NCBI RefSeq assembly: GCF_900102085.1
Contig: NZ_FMVM01000015.1
Coordinates: 147,715 to 211,714, forward strand
Source of the DNA: Paenibacillus polysaccharolyticus
GTDB taxonomy: Bacteria > Bacillota > Bacilli > Paenibacillales > Paenibacillaceae
Direction of reading: 5' to 3'
DNA: 64,000 nucleotides
The notes under the pieces are model-generated. The model was not told the DNA's origin, made no database searches, and worked only from the letters and a program-made list of their open reading frames with translations. Both the position numbers and the translations under genes were made by a program. The first letter of the stretch is position 1, and every line of letters starts with the position of its first letter. Shown one piece after another: positions 7,803-16,237 of the stretch.

Positions 7803-8489
7803 TTATTCTGCTTGCAGGACTTGCATCAAATCATCGTATTCTTCACTCGTAAGATACTTCGAGATCACCTGTTCAATCTCTCGCAGTTCCTGCTCGGTCA
7901 GTCCACCCTCCATCGCTCCTGAGATCTGTTGCATTTCCTTTTGGGGTAACTTGTTCATCAGCAGAGTGAAAATACGTTCTTTTTCCTCCGTCGGCAGTTT
8001 GTTTTTGGCGCCTGTAATGTCATCTGGTGTAACAACGATTGCATCATTATCCTTTGCATTGTTACTGTTCGCTTCCTGACCACTCGACGTTTCACGTCCA
8101 GCCGCTGTTCCGTTACCATCTACGGTTCCATTTCCAGAACCCCCGCTTGCCCCTGCTCCGCCCGTTTCATCGTTGCTTGGGGTTCCGGAGTTCGTCATTC
8201 CGTTGCCCATCACCGAAATTGAATTCTCCGGAGCCTTTTCCTCTTTCGTTCCCGCTCGCTGATCCGTAGACGGATCCTCTGACTTTTCTCCCTCACTAGA
8301 CTGCTTGCCGCCCAAGGCCCCCTGGAACATGCCCATCAGACCCATGGGCTGACCTTCCCACTGTATATTAAAACTGGCTAGCAATGACTTGGCATACGAT
8401 TGCACGATTAAACCTGTCGTAAGCAACGTCAGTGAACTGACCAGCAACACGATAAGCACCATTTTGACAAACCACATCAGCAACTTCAT
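7803..8489 (-). CDS. Hypothetical membrane-anchored protein with low-complexity linker
   Basis: I do not recognise the family. The 228-residue protein has one N-terminal membrane helix (about 5-30), a Gly/Ser/Asn/Thr-rich linker (about 60-140) that looks disordered, and a charged helical C-terminal domain (about 155-228, with NKLPTEEKERIFTLLMNKL and LTEQELREIEQVISKYL). The topology suggests a short cytoplasmic tip and an exported helical domain, or the reverse. The ribosome site GGAGGG lies about 11 nt before the ATG. It follows purA on the same strand but is separated from it by a terminator. No function is proposed. Confidence 0.75.
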   Translation of the reverse strand: MKLLMWFVKMVLIVLLVSSLTLLTTGLIVQSYAKSLLASFNIQWEGQPMGLMGMFQGALGGKQSSEGEKSEDPSTDQRAGTKEEKAPENSISVMGNGMTNSGTPSNDETGGAGASGGSGNGTVDGNGTAAGRETSSGQEANSNNAKDNDAIVVTPDDITGAKNKLPTEEKERIFTLLMNKLPQKEMQQISGAMEGGLTEQELREIEQVISKYLTSEEYDDLMQVLQAE

Positions 8490-8586
8490 CTCTGTTTCTC
8501 TCCCTCCATATACATATCATTCGTTCAACGTATATCCTGTTAGCCAGTATTGACGGAAATCTCGGGATTATATCCGAAACAGACAC

Positions 8587-8627
8587 AAAAAACCTCCAGT
8601 CGCCGCTGAGTAGCAACAACTGGAGGT
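8587..8627 (-). terminator. Terminator of purA
   Basis: The minus-strand hairpin has perfect 9-bp arms ACCTCCAGT/ACTGGAGGT and is followed by six T. It starts about 25 bp after purA. Confidence 0.92.
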
Positions 8628-8650
8628 AGATCTATCATTCATATATCATG

Positions 8651-9937
8651 TTATACGTAGATTGGCAGAACCTGATTTGTCTGCTCACGGTTACGACCTA
8701 CAGAGAAGATCGCGATCGGAATACCTGTCAGTTCAGATACACGCTTCACGTAGTTCTGTGTGTTCACCGGCAGATCTTCCAGCTTCTTCGCTCCTGTAAT
8801 GTCCTCACTCCAACCTGGCATTTCTTCGTATACGGCTTCACATTCAGCCAGCATTTTGAGGCTTGCCGGGTAGTGTGTGATAACCTCGCCACGGAATTTG
8901 TAACCTGTGCAGATTTTTACAGTATCCAGACCTGTCATAACGTCCAATGAGTTTAAGGACAGCCCCGTAATGCCACTTACACGACGAGCGTGACGAACAA
9001 CCACACTGTCAAACCAGCCCACACGACGTGGACGTCCAGTTACTGTTCCGTACTCATGGCCTGTCTCACGGATCTGGTCGCCAATCGCATCATGCAATTC
9101 GGTAGGGAATGGGCCGTCACCTACACGAGTTGTGTATGCTTTCGCTACGCCAATAACTTGCTGAATGCGTGCTGGACCAACACCCGAACCGATACATACG
9201 CCGCCTGCAGACGGATTGGAAGAAGTCACATATGGATACGTACCTTGGTCAAGGTCCAGCATCACACCTTGTGCGCCTTCAAACAGTACTTTTTTATTCT
9301 CATCAATGGAATCATTCAGCACAACCGATGTATCCTTTACATAAGGACGAAGAATTTCTGCATAACCAAGGTAATCCTTCAGAATCTCTTCTACATCAAC
9401 CGGAGTACCGTTGTAAACTTGCTCGATAACACGATTTTTCTCTTTAACCAGATGACGCAGCTTCAATTCAAAATCTTCTGCATCCAGCAGATCCACCATG
9501 CGGATACCGATCCGGGCAGATTTGTCCATGTAACAAGGGCCGATTCCTTTGCCGGTTGTACCGATTTTGTTCGGGCCTTTACTCTCTTCCTCCAGTGCAT
9601 CCAGAACCATATGATAAGGCAGGATGATATGCGCACGCTCACTGATGGACAGGTTTTTCGTTGTAAATCCGTTATCATGAATATAATTAATTTCTTCGAT
9701 AAGTGCCTTCGGGTTGATGACCATACCGTTACCAATCACACAAGCTTTGTCTGTGTAAAAGATACCCGATGGAATCATCGTCAATTTATATTTTTTGTTG
9801 TCGATCAGGATCGTATGGCCAGCATTGTTACCTCCTTGGTAACGAGCTACCACATCAGCGCTCTCCGCTAAATAATCCGTGATTTTACCTTTTCCTTCGT
9901 CTCCCCATTGCGTTCCCACTACAACTACCGTTGACAT
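8651..9937 (-). CDS. purA: Adenylosuccinate synthetase
   Basis: PurA joins IMP and aspartate using GTP to make adenylosuccinate, the first committed step to AMP. The N terminus MSTVVVVGTQWGDEGKGK carries the GDEGKGK nucleotide loop. NNAGHTI, GIGP, GVGPARI and the C-terminal VGRNREQT are also recognisable. The 428-residue length is normal. The start is ATG 9937, about 10 nt after GGAGG. An in-frame ATG three codons earlier sits too close to the ribosome site. The gene is monocistronic. It has a sigma-A promoter at 10109-10137, a leader of about 165 nt with several hairpins, and a pair of PurR boxes further upstream. Confidence 0.98.
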   Translation of the reverse strand: MSTVVVVGTQWGDEGKGKITDYLAESADVVARYQGGNNAGHTILIDNKKYKLTMIPSGIFYTDKACVIGNGMVINPKALIEEINYIHDNGFTTKNLSISERAHIILPYHMVLDALEEESKGPNKIGTTGKGIGPCYMDKSARIGIRMVDLLDAEDFELKLRHLVKEKNRVIEQVYNGTPVDVEEILKDYLGYAEILRPYVKDTSVVLNDSIDENKKVLFEGAQGVMLDLDQGTYPYVTSSNPSAGGVCIGSGVGPARIQQVIGVAKAYTTRVGDGPFPTELHDAIGDQIRETGHEYGTVTGRPRRVGWFDSVVVRHARRVSGITGLSLNSLDVMTGLDTVKICTGYKFRGEVITHYPASLKMLAECEAVYEEMPGWSEDITGAKKLEDLPVNTQNYVKRVSELTGIPIAIFSVGRNREQTNQVLPIYV

Positions 9938-10108
9938 AGTTAACATACCTCCGTGGGTGCCTTGCGCACCTTTGTATTGGTCTGTCCGTCCTCTATCCCG
10001 GCAGGCATGTTACGCAATAAACCGACTGAGAAGCGTGCTAACGGACAGTAAAAATGTCCTTCCGTTACATTCAAGGGAAGGTTTGCGCTGCTTTAACGCA
10101 GCAATATT

Positions 10109-10137
10109 AGTGTACCAGTCCCCTTTTTCAAAGTCAA
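10109..10137 (-). promoter_or_regulatory. purA promoter
   Basis: TTGACT (10137-10132), a 17-bp spacer and TACACT (10114-10109) lie on the minus strand. The predicted leader includes the hairpins GCTGC/GCAGC and GGTGC-GCAAG-GCACC, the latter just before the ribosome site. Confidence 0.7.
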
Positions 10138-10141
10138 ATGA

Positions 10142-10185
10142 AATGGCGAACAATTATATATGTCACTTGCTTAATGTTCGGAATT
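10142..10185 (-). promoter_or_regulatory. PurR control site: two inverted PurBoxes
   Basis: On the minus strand AATTCCGAACATT (complement of 10173-10185) fits the PurBox consensus AWWWCCGAACWWT at all 13 positions. A second, inverted box at 10142-10154 fits at 11 of 13. The 18-bp gap and opposed orientation resemble the paired PurBoxes of the Bacillus pur genes. The pair ends just upstream of the purA -35, so purA is probably repressed by PurR when purines are plentiful. A third partial CCGAA lies at 10186-10198. Confidence 0.75.
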
Positions 10186-10202
10186 ATGACCGAATTTCAC
10201 AG

Positions 10203-10252
10203 TAAAAAACCGGTGATCCCAGTCTTGTTACCTTGACTGCATTTTCACCGGT
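10203..10252 (-). terminator. Terminator of the rplI-dnaB operon
   Basis: Minus-strand arms ACCGGTGA and TCACCGGT are followed by six T. The loop is long (about 28 nt). It lies about 130 bp after dnaB. The stretch 10253-10381 shows nothing else. Confidence 0.75.
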
Positions 10253-10381
10253 ACTTTTACATTTGCAATGGATTGACGCTATATATGGTATACATCCTGA
10301 TATACAACCGAGCTATTCACCTATTACAGGTTGTACCGGATAGCCTGTGCACCCCTGTTCAGAGCAGTCGCAGTCTACCCG

Positions 10382-11743
10382 CTACATCGCGAAGGCATCA
10401 TTATGTGCCCTCTCGTAATTGACGAATTTATTAAAGTTTTTCAAGAAGACTAATTCTACGGTTCCTACCGGACCATTACGCTGTTTGGCAATAATGATCT
10501 CGATAATATTTTTCTTCTCGGTTTCCTGGTTGTAGTAGTCATCCCGGTACAGGAAGGCTACGATATCAGCATCTTGCTCGATCGAACCGGATTCCCGCAA
10601 GTCACTCATCATCGGACGTTTATCCTGCCGTTGCTCTACACCCCGGCTAAGCTGAGACAAGGCGATAACCGGAACTTCCAGTTCCCGGCCAATCTGTTTC
10701 AGCGTACGTGAAATCTCGGATACCTCTTGTTGACGGTTCTCCCCGGCTTTACCACGTCCACTAATCAATTGAAGGTAGTCGATCAGAATCATACCGAGAC
10801 CCTTCTCTTTTTTCAGACGACGGCATTTCGCACGAATATCAGCTACCGTAATCCCTGGCGTATCGTCGATGTAGATGTTGGCTTCGTTGAGAGCAGCAAT
10901 CCCCATGGTCAGCTTCTGCCAGTCTTCATCGCCTTTGAATTCCCCTGTACGAAGAACTCCCGCATCCAGATTGGCCTCGGCGCAGATCATCCGTTGTACG
11001 AGCTGTGCCGCGGACATCTCCAGACTGAAGATGGCTACCGTTTCTTGTGCCCTGATGCCTACGTTCTGAGCGATATTCAAAGCAAAGGCGGTCTTACCTA
11101 CAGATGGACGCGCCGCTACAATAATCAAGTCACTACGCTGGAATCCAGCGGTCATCTTGTCCAAATCGATGAAGCCGGAAGGGATTCCTGTTGTCGTTCC
11201 CCGGTTCTGATGCAACGTTTCGACCTTGTCGAACACTTCCATGAGAACATCCTGGATGGCGATAAAACCACTGCTGGAGCGTCTGTTGGAAATCTCCAAG
11301 ATGCGGCGCTCCGCTTCCCCGAGCATACCTGCAACATCTTCTCCGCCTGTGTAGCCTTCACTTACAATCTGCGTAGCTGTGCGGATCAGACGACGAAGCA
11401 TCGACTTCTCTTCGATAATCTGCGCATAATAATCCACGTTGGCCGCTGTTGGCACACCGTGAGCAAGCTTGGCAAGGTAGCTAACGCCACCGATGTCCTC
11501 CAGCTCACCTTTATCCTTCAGACGCGAAGTCAGCGTAACAAGGTCAATCGGTTGATTTTCCTCACCTAGCTGGATCATCGCTTCATATATCAATTGATGG
11601 GGCTTATCATAGAAATCCTCGGTTTGCACCCGTTCCATCGCTGTAATCAGAGCTTCGCCCTGCAACAGGATTGCACCCAGCACAGCCTGTTCGGCTTCCA
11701 GGTTCTGCGGGGGGACCCGGTCGAATAACATTTCGCCGCCCAT
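10382..11743 (-). CDS. dnaB: Replicative DNA helicase (DnaB family; DnaC of Bacillus)
   Basis: This hexameric helicase unwinds DNA ahead of the replisome. The N-terminal DnaB domain spans about 8-110 (PPQNLEAEQAVLGAIL). The RecA-like ATPase domain has Walker A ARPSVGKT at about 209-216, Walker B MILIDYLQL, and the conserved ALSQLSRGVEQR and DLRESGSIEQDAD motifs. Its 453 residues are standard. The ATG at 11743 lies 2 bp after the rplI stop, and its ribosome site GGAGGAG is inside the rplI end, so the genes are coupled. The order yybS-gdpP-rplI-dnaB is the same as in Bacillus. Confidence 0.97.
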   Translation of the reverse strand: MGGEMLFDRVPPQNLEAEQAVLGAILLQGEALITAMERVQTEDFYDKPHQLIYEAMIQLGEENQPIDLVTLTSRLKDKGELEDIGGVSYLAKLAHGVPTAANVDYYAQIIEEKSMLRRLIRTATQIVSEGYTGGEDVAGMLGEAERRILEISNRRSSSGFIAIQDVLMEVFDKVETLHQNRGTTTGIPSGFIDLDKMTAGFQRSDLIIVAARPSVGKTAFALNIAQNVGIRAQETVAIFSLEMSAAQLVQRMICAEANLDAGVLRTGEFKGDEDWQKLTMGIAALNEANIYIDDTPGITVADIRAKCRRLKKEKGLGMILIDYLQLISGRGKAGENRQQEVSEISRTLKQIGRELEVPVIALSQLSRGVEQRQDKRPMMSDLRESGSIEQDADIVAFLYRDDYYNQETEKKNIIEIIIAKQRNGPVGTVELVFLKNFNKFVNYERAHNDAFAM

Positions 11744-11744
11744 C

Positions 11745-12188
11745 TTACTCCTCCGTTACCTGTACCTTCAAGGTTGCCTTCACTTCAGGGTGAACCTTGA
11801 CGATCACTTGCGTTACACCGAGCGTACGGATCGGATCATCCAGCTCAATTTTACGCTTATCTATTTTCAGGCCCTTTTTTGACAAAGCTTCCGCGATCTG
11901 TTTGCTCGTAATGGCACCGAACAGACGGCCGCCCTCACCCGCTTTTGCCTTGAGTTCCGTTACTTCTGCCTCCAGCTTTTTCGCAAGTGCTTCAGCTTCC
12001 GCTTTCTCTTCCTGCTTAAGTCTTTCTTCTGCTGCCTTCTGATTGTCCAGAGTCTTCATGTTACCCTCCGTTGCCGGACGAACAATTCCCCGTGGCAACA
12101 GGAAATTCTGTGCATAACCCTCAGATACTTCCTTCACTTGCCCCTTCTTGCCTTGACCCTTCATATCTTTTATAAAAATGACTTTCAT
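11745..12188 (-). CDS. rplI: 50S ribosomal protein L9
   Basis: L9 binds 23S rRNA and bridges the two lobes of the protein by a long helix. The N-terminal domain MKVIFIKDMKGQGKKGQV and the segment GYAQNFLLPRGIVRPAT are diagnostic. The long charged helix (about 45-75) and C-terminal domain are complete in 147 residues. Its ATG overlaps the gdpP stop by four bases (ATGA). It is cotranscribed with gdpP upstream and dnaB downstream. Confidence 0.98.
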   Translation of the reverse strand: MKVIFIKDMKGQGKKGQVKEVSEGYAQNFLLPRGIVRPATEGNMKTLDNQKAAEERLKQEEKAEAEALAKKLEAEVTELKAKAGEGGRLFGAITSKQIAEALSKKGLKIDKRKIELDDPIRTLGVTQVIVKVHPEVKATLKVQVTEE

Positions 12189-14182
12189 TCGAATAACCCC
12201 TCTTCCTTTTCGATTTCAGCCAGGACGTTCATCAGCCGTTTCTCCGCTTCTCCCAGCGTTCCTTCAAGCTGCACTGCAGCATTGGTTAAGTGACCGCCGC
12301 CACCTAATCGTTCCATAACGACCTGAACATTCATGCGACCCAGTGATCTTGCACTGATGCCAATTAATCCATCCGTTCGCTCACTGATGACAAATGAAGC
12401 GACCACGTCGGTCATGTTCAGCAATGTGTCCGCCACCTGGGCGATCATCATCTGTGAGATCTTGTTGCCAGGGCCAGTGACCGCCAGCGCAATGTTCCCA
12501 TATACCATTTTAGCATGCTTTATGATTTCTGCCTTAGCAATATATTCTGACAGATCCTCTTTCATCAGCTTCTGGACCATAATGGTATCTGCACCACTAC
12601 GACGAAGGAAGCCCGCTGCTTCAAACGTTCTGGAGCCGGTATGCAGTGCAAAATGCTTCGTATCCAGCGTGATGCCGGCTAGTAGGGCCGTTGCTTCAAG
12701 TGGAGTAAACTGTACCTTTTCGTGAATATATTGCAGAAGCTCCGTAACAAGCTCAGCGGCAGACGAAGCGTATGGTTCCAGATAGATCAGTACTGCATCA
12801 TTAATAAATTCCTCACCCCGGCGATGATGATCCACGACCACCACACGCGTTGCAGATTGCACCAGTTTAGGTTCCATCGTCATTGAAGCCTTGTGGGTAT
12901 CCACAACAACCAGCAGTGTGTGCTCTGTCATCAGCTGCGTCGCTTGCTCCGGCGATATCAAAGCTTTGGACAGCTTCTCGTCCTTGTTGACCTGTTCCAT
13001 CAGCCGTTCAATAGAAGGATTCATACCGTCCAGCACAATACGAGCCTCAACATTGTACAGACTCGCTGCCTTCCATACCCCAATGGATGCACCGATGGCA
13101 TCCATATCCGGCATTTTATGACCCATAACAATTACACGGTCACTTTCCTGCATCAAGTCCCGCAAGGCGTGAGCAATAACCCGCGCTCTGACGCGTGTGC
13201 GCTTCTCCACTGCATTGGACTTACCACCGTAAAACGATAAACGCTGACCCGACTTCACAGCCGCTTGATCCCCGCCTCGTCCAAGTGCCATATCCAGACT
13301 AGATTGTGCCAGTTCTCCCATCTCGCTGATGCTGTCTGAACCCGATGCAAGGCCAACGCTTAGCGTCATCGGTACTTTCAGATCGGCTGTCATCTCCCTA
13401 ACTTCATCCAAAATAACAAACCGGCTCTGTTCAAGCTCCTGCAGAGACTTATGATTCAGCATCATCAAGTAACGATCCGACGAAAGACGACGGAGATACA
13501 CGCCATATTGCTTCGCCCAGGCTGTAATCTCACTGGCGACTCGTGCGATCAGCGCTGTACGTTGTTGGTCATCCATGCCTTGAGCAGCCTCATCCAGATT
13601 GTCCAGAACGAGAATACCCAGCGCAATACGTTCATTCTCATATTTATCCCGCAATATAGCTAACTCGGTGATCTCGTACACATATACGTAGCGCTCCTGC
13701 GGGTTGTGAATTACACCGTAATACCGATCATCCAGTTGGAATTCATCATGGAATTCCTTAGGGGAAGGTTCTTTCGATCCATCCTTATCCTTCTTCTCCT
13801 TCGGCTGGGGAAGATGTGGGAACAAGTTAAGCAGTGAGCTGCCGACGACCGTCTTCTCATGGAACATATCTGCAACGAAGCGGTTGTGCCACTCTATCGT
13901 ACGATCCTCGCTATACAGCACAATTCCGAAGGGAAGCATGCTAACCGCCTCACCCTCCATACGTTTAATACGAATGGTAAGGCCATTAATATAGTCATTA
14001 AGCTCGCGGCGGAATGCAAGTTCTGCCTTGATCATGACGATTCCCAGCGCCGAAGCCAGTATCAGACTAATCAAACCAAGCGTCCAGTTATAGATAGTAA
14101 CTAACATCACTAGTAGCAACAGCAGTATGAACGCCCATACGGTATAATAGCCGTGCCAGCGTTTCTTTAGAAATTTAGGCAT
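12185..14182 (-). CDS. gdpP: Cyclic-di-AMP phosphodiesterase GdpP
   Basis: GdpP hydrolyses the second messenger c-di-AMP to pApA and so tunes osmolyte uptake and wall homeostasis. Two membrane helices lie within residues 10-55, followed by a PAS-like domain (about 85-150), a degenerate GGDEF domain (about 175-305) and a DHH/DHHA1 module. Catalytic motifs are VMGHKMPDMDAIGAS, VVVDHHRRGEEF and the C-terminal LGGGGHLTNAA. All metal-ligand positions appear kept, so the enzyme should be active. The 665 residues are normal. It overlaps rplI by 4 bases and follows yybS by 11 bp. Confidence 0.96.
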   Translation of the reverse strand: MPKFLKKRWHGYYTVWAFILLLLLVMLVTIYNWTLGLISLILASALGIVMIKAELAFRRELNDYINGLTIRIKRMEGEAVSMLPFGIVLYSEDRTIEWHNRFVADMFHEKTVVGSSLLNLFPHLPQPKEKKDKDGSKEPSPKEFHDEFQLDDRYYGVIHNPQERYVYVYEITELAILRDKYENERIALGILVLDNLDEAAQGMDDQQRTALIARVASEITAWAKQYGVYLRRLSSDRYLMMLNHKSLQELEQSRFVILDEVREMTADLKVPMTLSVGLASGSDSISEMGELAQSSLDMALGRGGDQAAVKSGQRLSFYGGKSNAVEKRTRVRARVIAHALRDLMQESDRVIVMGHKMPDMDAIGASIGVWKAASLYNVEARIVLDGMNPSIERLMEQVNKDEKLSKALISPEQATQLMTEHTLLVVVDTHKASMTMEPKLVQSATRVVVVDHHRRGEEFINDAVLIYLEPYASSAAELVTELLQYIHEKVQFTPLEATALLAGITLDTKHFALHTGSRTFEAAGFLRRSGADTIMVQKLMKEDLSEYIAKAEIIKHAKMVYGNIALAVTGPGNKISQMMIAQVADTLLNMTDVVASFVISERTDGLIGISARSLGRMNVQVVMERLGGGGHLTNAAVQLEGTLGEAEKRLMNVLAEIEKEEGLFE

Positions 14183-14193
14183 GACTCATCACC

Positions 14194-15114
14194 CTATCGT
14201 TTTGATTTCGATATTGCCTCACGGATCGGGAACGCCAGATCAATAATTCCGACAATGCGAAGTGGACCAATGAAAAACACTGCCGCTCCCAATAAAAATG
14301 GGATAATCGGATTCCATTTTCTTGTATATGAGAGGAAAAAGAAGAAACCGATGGCTTGAATCATGAAACCAAGATTAATTAATGGTGACAAGTTCATCGC
14401 AATCATCTTCCAATATGATCCGTCGTTTTGTCTGGATACTACCTCAATAATCAATGCGAGGAAGTAATACCAGATCAATGCACGTGGCATACGCCATTCT
14501 CTTGCAGGTGGAAGTTTGGATACGTTCAAGCCCATAACACTCAGAATCGGACGAGCAATGATATGTGTAATGAATGCCATGACCATCGATGTAACGACCA
14601 GGGCAAAAGGAATCATTAGCTGTGTTTGTTTCGCGATATCTTCAGTCATTTCAGGCGTCCAAACGAAACCATTGATCATCTGATTCGAAGAATTCGTGAG
14701 TGGCTCAATCGTTAATTGCACCACATCTCTGATATAACTGGACAGATCAAATTGGAAAATGAGACTGCCCACCAATAGTAACAACAAATATTCCGCCAGC
14801 ATCGTTCCGGCACCTGTCATTAGAGCAAACAAGGCCGATTTTTGTTTCTTATACGCGTGACCCATAGCGATGGCTGGCAAAATCAAGATCACCATGAACA
14901 ACAGATAAATCGGATGGACCATAACCAAAATAATAGCAACCGGCACTAGATGCAAAATAAAGGATTTTACAGATAGTGAGGCATACAAAATAACTCCCGG
15001 AATCATCATAAAAAATATAGAGAGCACGGATAAAGGAGTTAGTAGCGAAAGCAGCAAAAGTAAAAGCACTGCACTCCAGACAGCTGATTTAAAGCTAAAT
15101 TTCAACAAATTCAC
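14194..15114 (-). CDS. yybS: YybS-family (DUF2232) multi-pass membrane protein
   Basis: This hydrophobic protein of 306 residues has about eight predicted membrane helices and belongs to the DUF2232/YybS family by its context and pattern (WKSAVLLLLLLSLLTPL-type first helix, VMGLNVSKLPPAREWRMPR loop, and a final EAISKSKR tail). Its biochemical role is not established. In Bacillus the orthologue also sits directly upstream of gdpP and rplI, so a membrane function linked to c-di-AMP signalling is plausible but unproven. It overlaps the preceding mazG-like gene by 4 bases. Confidence 0.85.
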   Translation of the reverse strand: MNLLKFSFKSAVWSAVLLLLLLSLLTPLSVLSIFFMMIPGVILYASLSVKSFILHLVPVAIILVMVHPIYLLFMVILILPAIAMGHAYKKQKSALFALMTGAGTMLAEYLLLLLVGSLIFQFDLSSYIRDVVQLTIEPLTNSSNQMINGFVWTPEMTEDIAKQTQLMIPFALVVTSMVMAFITHIIARPILSVMGLNVSKLPPAREWRMPRALIWYYFLALIIEVVSRQNDGSYWKMIAMNLSPLINLGFMIQAIGFFFFLSYTRKWNPIIPFLLGAAVFFIGPLRIVGIIDLAFPIREAISKSKR

Positions 15115-15413
15115 CTCTTACGCATATGATCTTCTAGCGCGGAAATATCCTGGTACCAGTCTTCCAGCTGGTGACCTTCCTGTTTATGCTTTTTTAATTT
15201 CTCCACAAGCAGAGCATCGAGATCCTTAAACGGAATACCGAGCCGACGGCCCAATATGTAACTGCTCATCATTAAACTGGCAAGACTATCTCCGATTCGA
15301 ATCGTGCTGCCTTCCCACAATGCTTTGAATAATCGGGATACTTGATCAAGTACTTCGGTTTTCAGCCATTCAATCACTTTAGCCCGCTTGGCTACATCCA
15401 GTTCTTTAGGCAT
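15111..15413 (-). CDS. MazG-like family protein
   Basis: This small all-helical protein of 100 residues resembles the MazG-like (all-alpha NTP pyrophosphohydrolase-related) proteins of Paenibacillus. Features include KRAKVIEWLKTEVLDQVSRL, GDSLASLMMSSYILGRRLGI and EKLKKHKQEGHQLEDWYQD. The full metal-binding EExxE signature of active MazG is not evident, so activity is uncertain. It is the first gene of the operon running to dnaB. The ribosome site is poor (GGGGGAG, about 15 nt before ATG). A TATAAT at complement 15454-15459 may be its -10. Confidence 0.7.
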   Translation of the reverse strand: MPKELDVAKRAKVIEWLKTEVLDQVSRLFKALWEGSTIRIGDSLASLMMSSYILGRRLGIPFKDLDALLVEKLKKHKQEGHQLEDWYQDISALEDHMRKR

Positions 15414-15495
15414 TTGGCGAAAGTCACTCTCCCCCGAAAAAGCTTTATTCTCGATTATAGCATAAAAAAGGGGCCTGCAAAATTACCCCCAAAAG

Positions 15496-15510
15496 CGGAG
15501 AAATTCTCCG
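15496..15510 (-). terminator. Possible weak terminator after the CBS gene
   Basis: This 15-bp palindrome has 7-bp arms (CGGAGAA/TTCTCCG) and is followed on the minus strand by CTTTTG. It lies about 110 bp after the CBS gene. The short T run makes this a weak candidate. Confidence 0.35.
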
Positions 15511-15617
15511 AAACTCCATGACAGGTGCGATGCCGAGCCCCGTTTGTCTTATCATATATATTCGTAATAATCGCTTTGATTATCCCTGCAAGCCCACCAT
15601 TTCTGAAAAGTAATCAA

Positions 15618-16043
15618 CTATTTAGCTTTCATGGACTCCTTGGCAACAATTCCTTCACAGTATTCAATGATCTGACTGCGTCTCACAATGCCGATAAAAC
15701 GTTCCATATCATCCACGACCGGGACAAAGTTCTGCACCTTGGCTAGATTAATTAAATCCTCCATATTGGCATCAATGGATACCGGCTTGATATCAAGTCT
15801 CAACGGAACGTCCTTGAGAAGAAATTTTGAAGCGTTTTCAAATGATATCTTCCCCTCCGCATTTTTCATATACCACAACAGATCGCCTTCCGTAACCGTA
15901 CCAATATATTTGCCTTCCTTATTCAAAATAGGCACTGCTGTAAACCGATGATATTCCATCCGTTCCAGCGTTTGCCGCAGTGTAGAGTCCGACGTAACAC
16001 ATGTAACCTCTTGTTTGGGCAGCAAAAAAAACGCGATGTTCAT
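15618..16043 (-). CDS. Tandem CBS-domain protein
   Basis: The 141-residue protein consists almost wholly of two CBS motifs (about 1-65 and 75-135), which usually bind adenine nucleotides. HRFTAVPILNKEGKYIGTVTEGDLLW and FVPVVDDMERFIGIVRRSQI are the core segments. Small stand-alone CBS proteins such as DarB of Bacillus bind c-di-AMP. The proximity to gdpP makes that an attractive but unproven idea here. The start ATG 16043 follows AAGGAGG at about 7 nt. It is transcribed alone. Confidence 0.85.
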   Translation of the reverse strand: MNIAFFLLPKQEVTCVTSDSTLRQTLERMEYHRFTAVPILNKEGKYIGTVTEGDLLWYMKNAEGKISFENASKFLLKDVPLRLDIKPVSIDANMEDLINLAKVQNFVPVVDDMERFIGIVRRSQIIEYCEGIVAKESMKAK

Positions 16044-16168
16044 ACCCTCATATATCCTCCTTGTCTATTTCTCGTTCAACTAGATCGCTCAACTTATATT
16101 ATACGTTATAGAACGAAGGATGTTCCAAAAGGATGAAGTTCTTACGCGATGAGAAGCCTCACACAAAG

Positions 16169-16201
16169 AAAAAAACAGCAGCCCGCTTAAACGTACTGCT
16201 G
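16169..16201 (-). terminator. Terminator of the LCP gene
   Basis: Minus-strand arms CAGCAG and CTGCTG are followed by seven T, about 35 bp after the LCP stop. Confidence 0.85.
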
Positions 16202-16237
16202 ATTGTTGTGTAAGACAAACCATCTGTATGGAGTTAA

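Noticed and set aside
8990..9871. Long plus-strand ORF opposite purA
   Set aside because: It is a shadow frame of purA with Cys/His/Asn-rich composition and no ribosome site. Similar long shadows opposite opp, dnaB and mnmG were rejected for the same reason.
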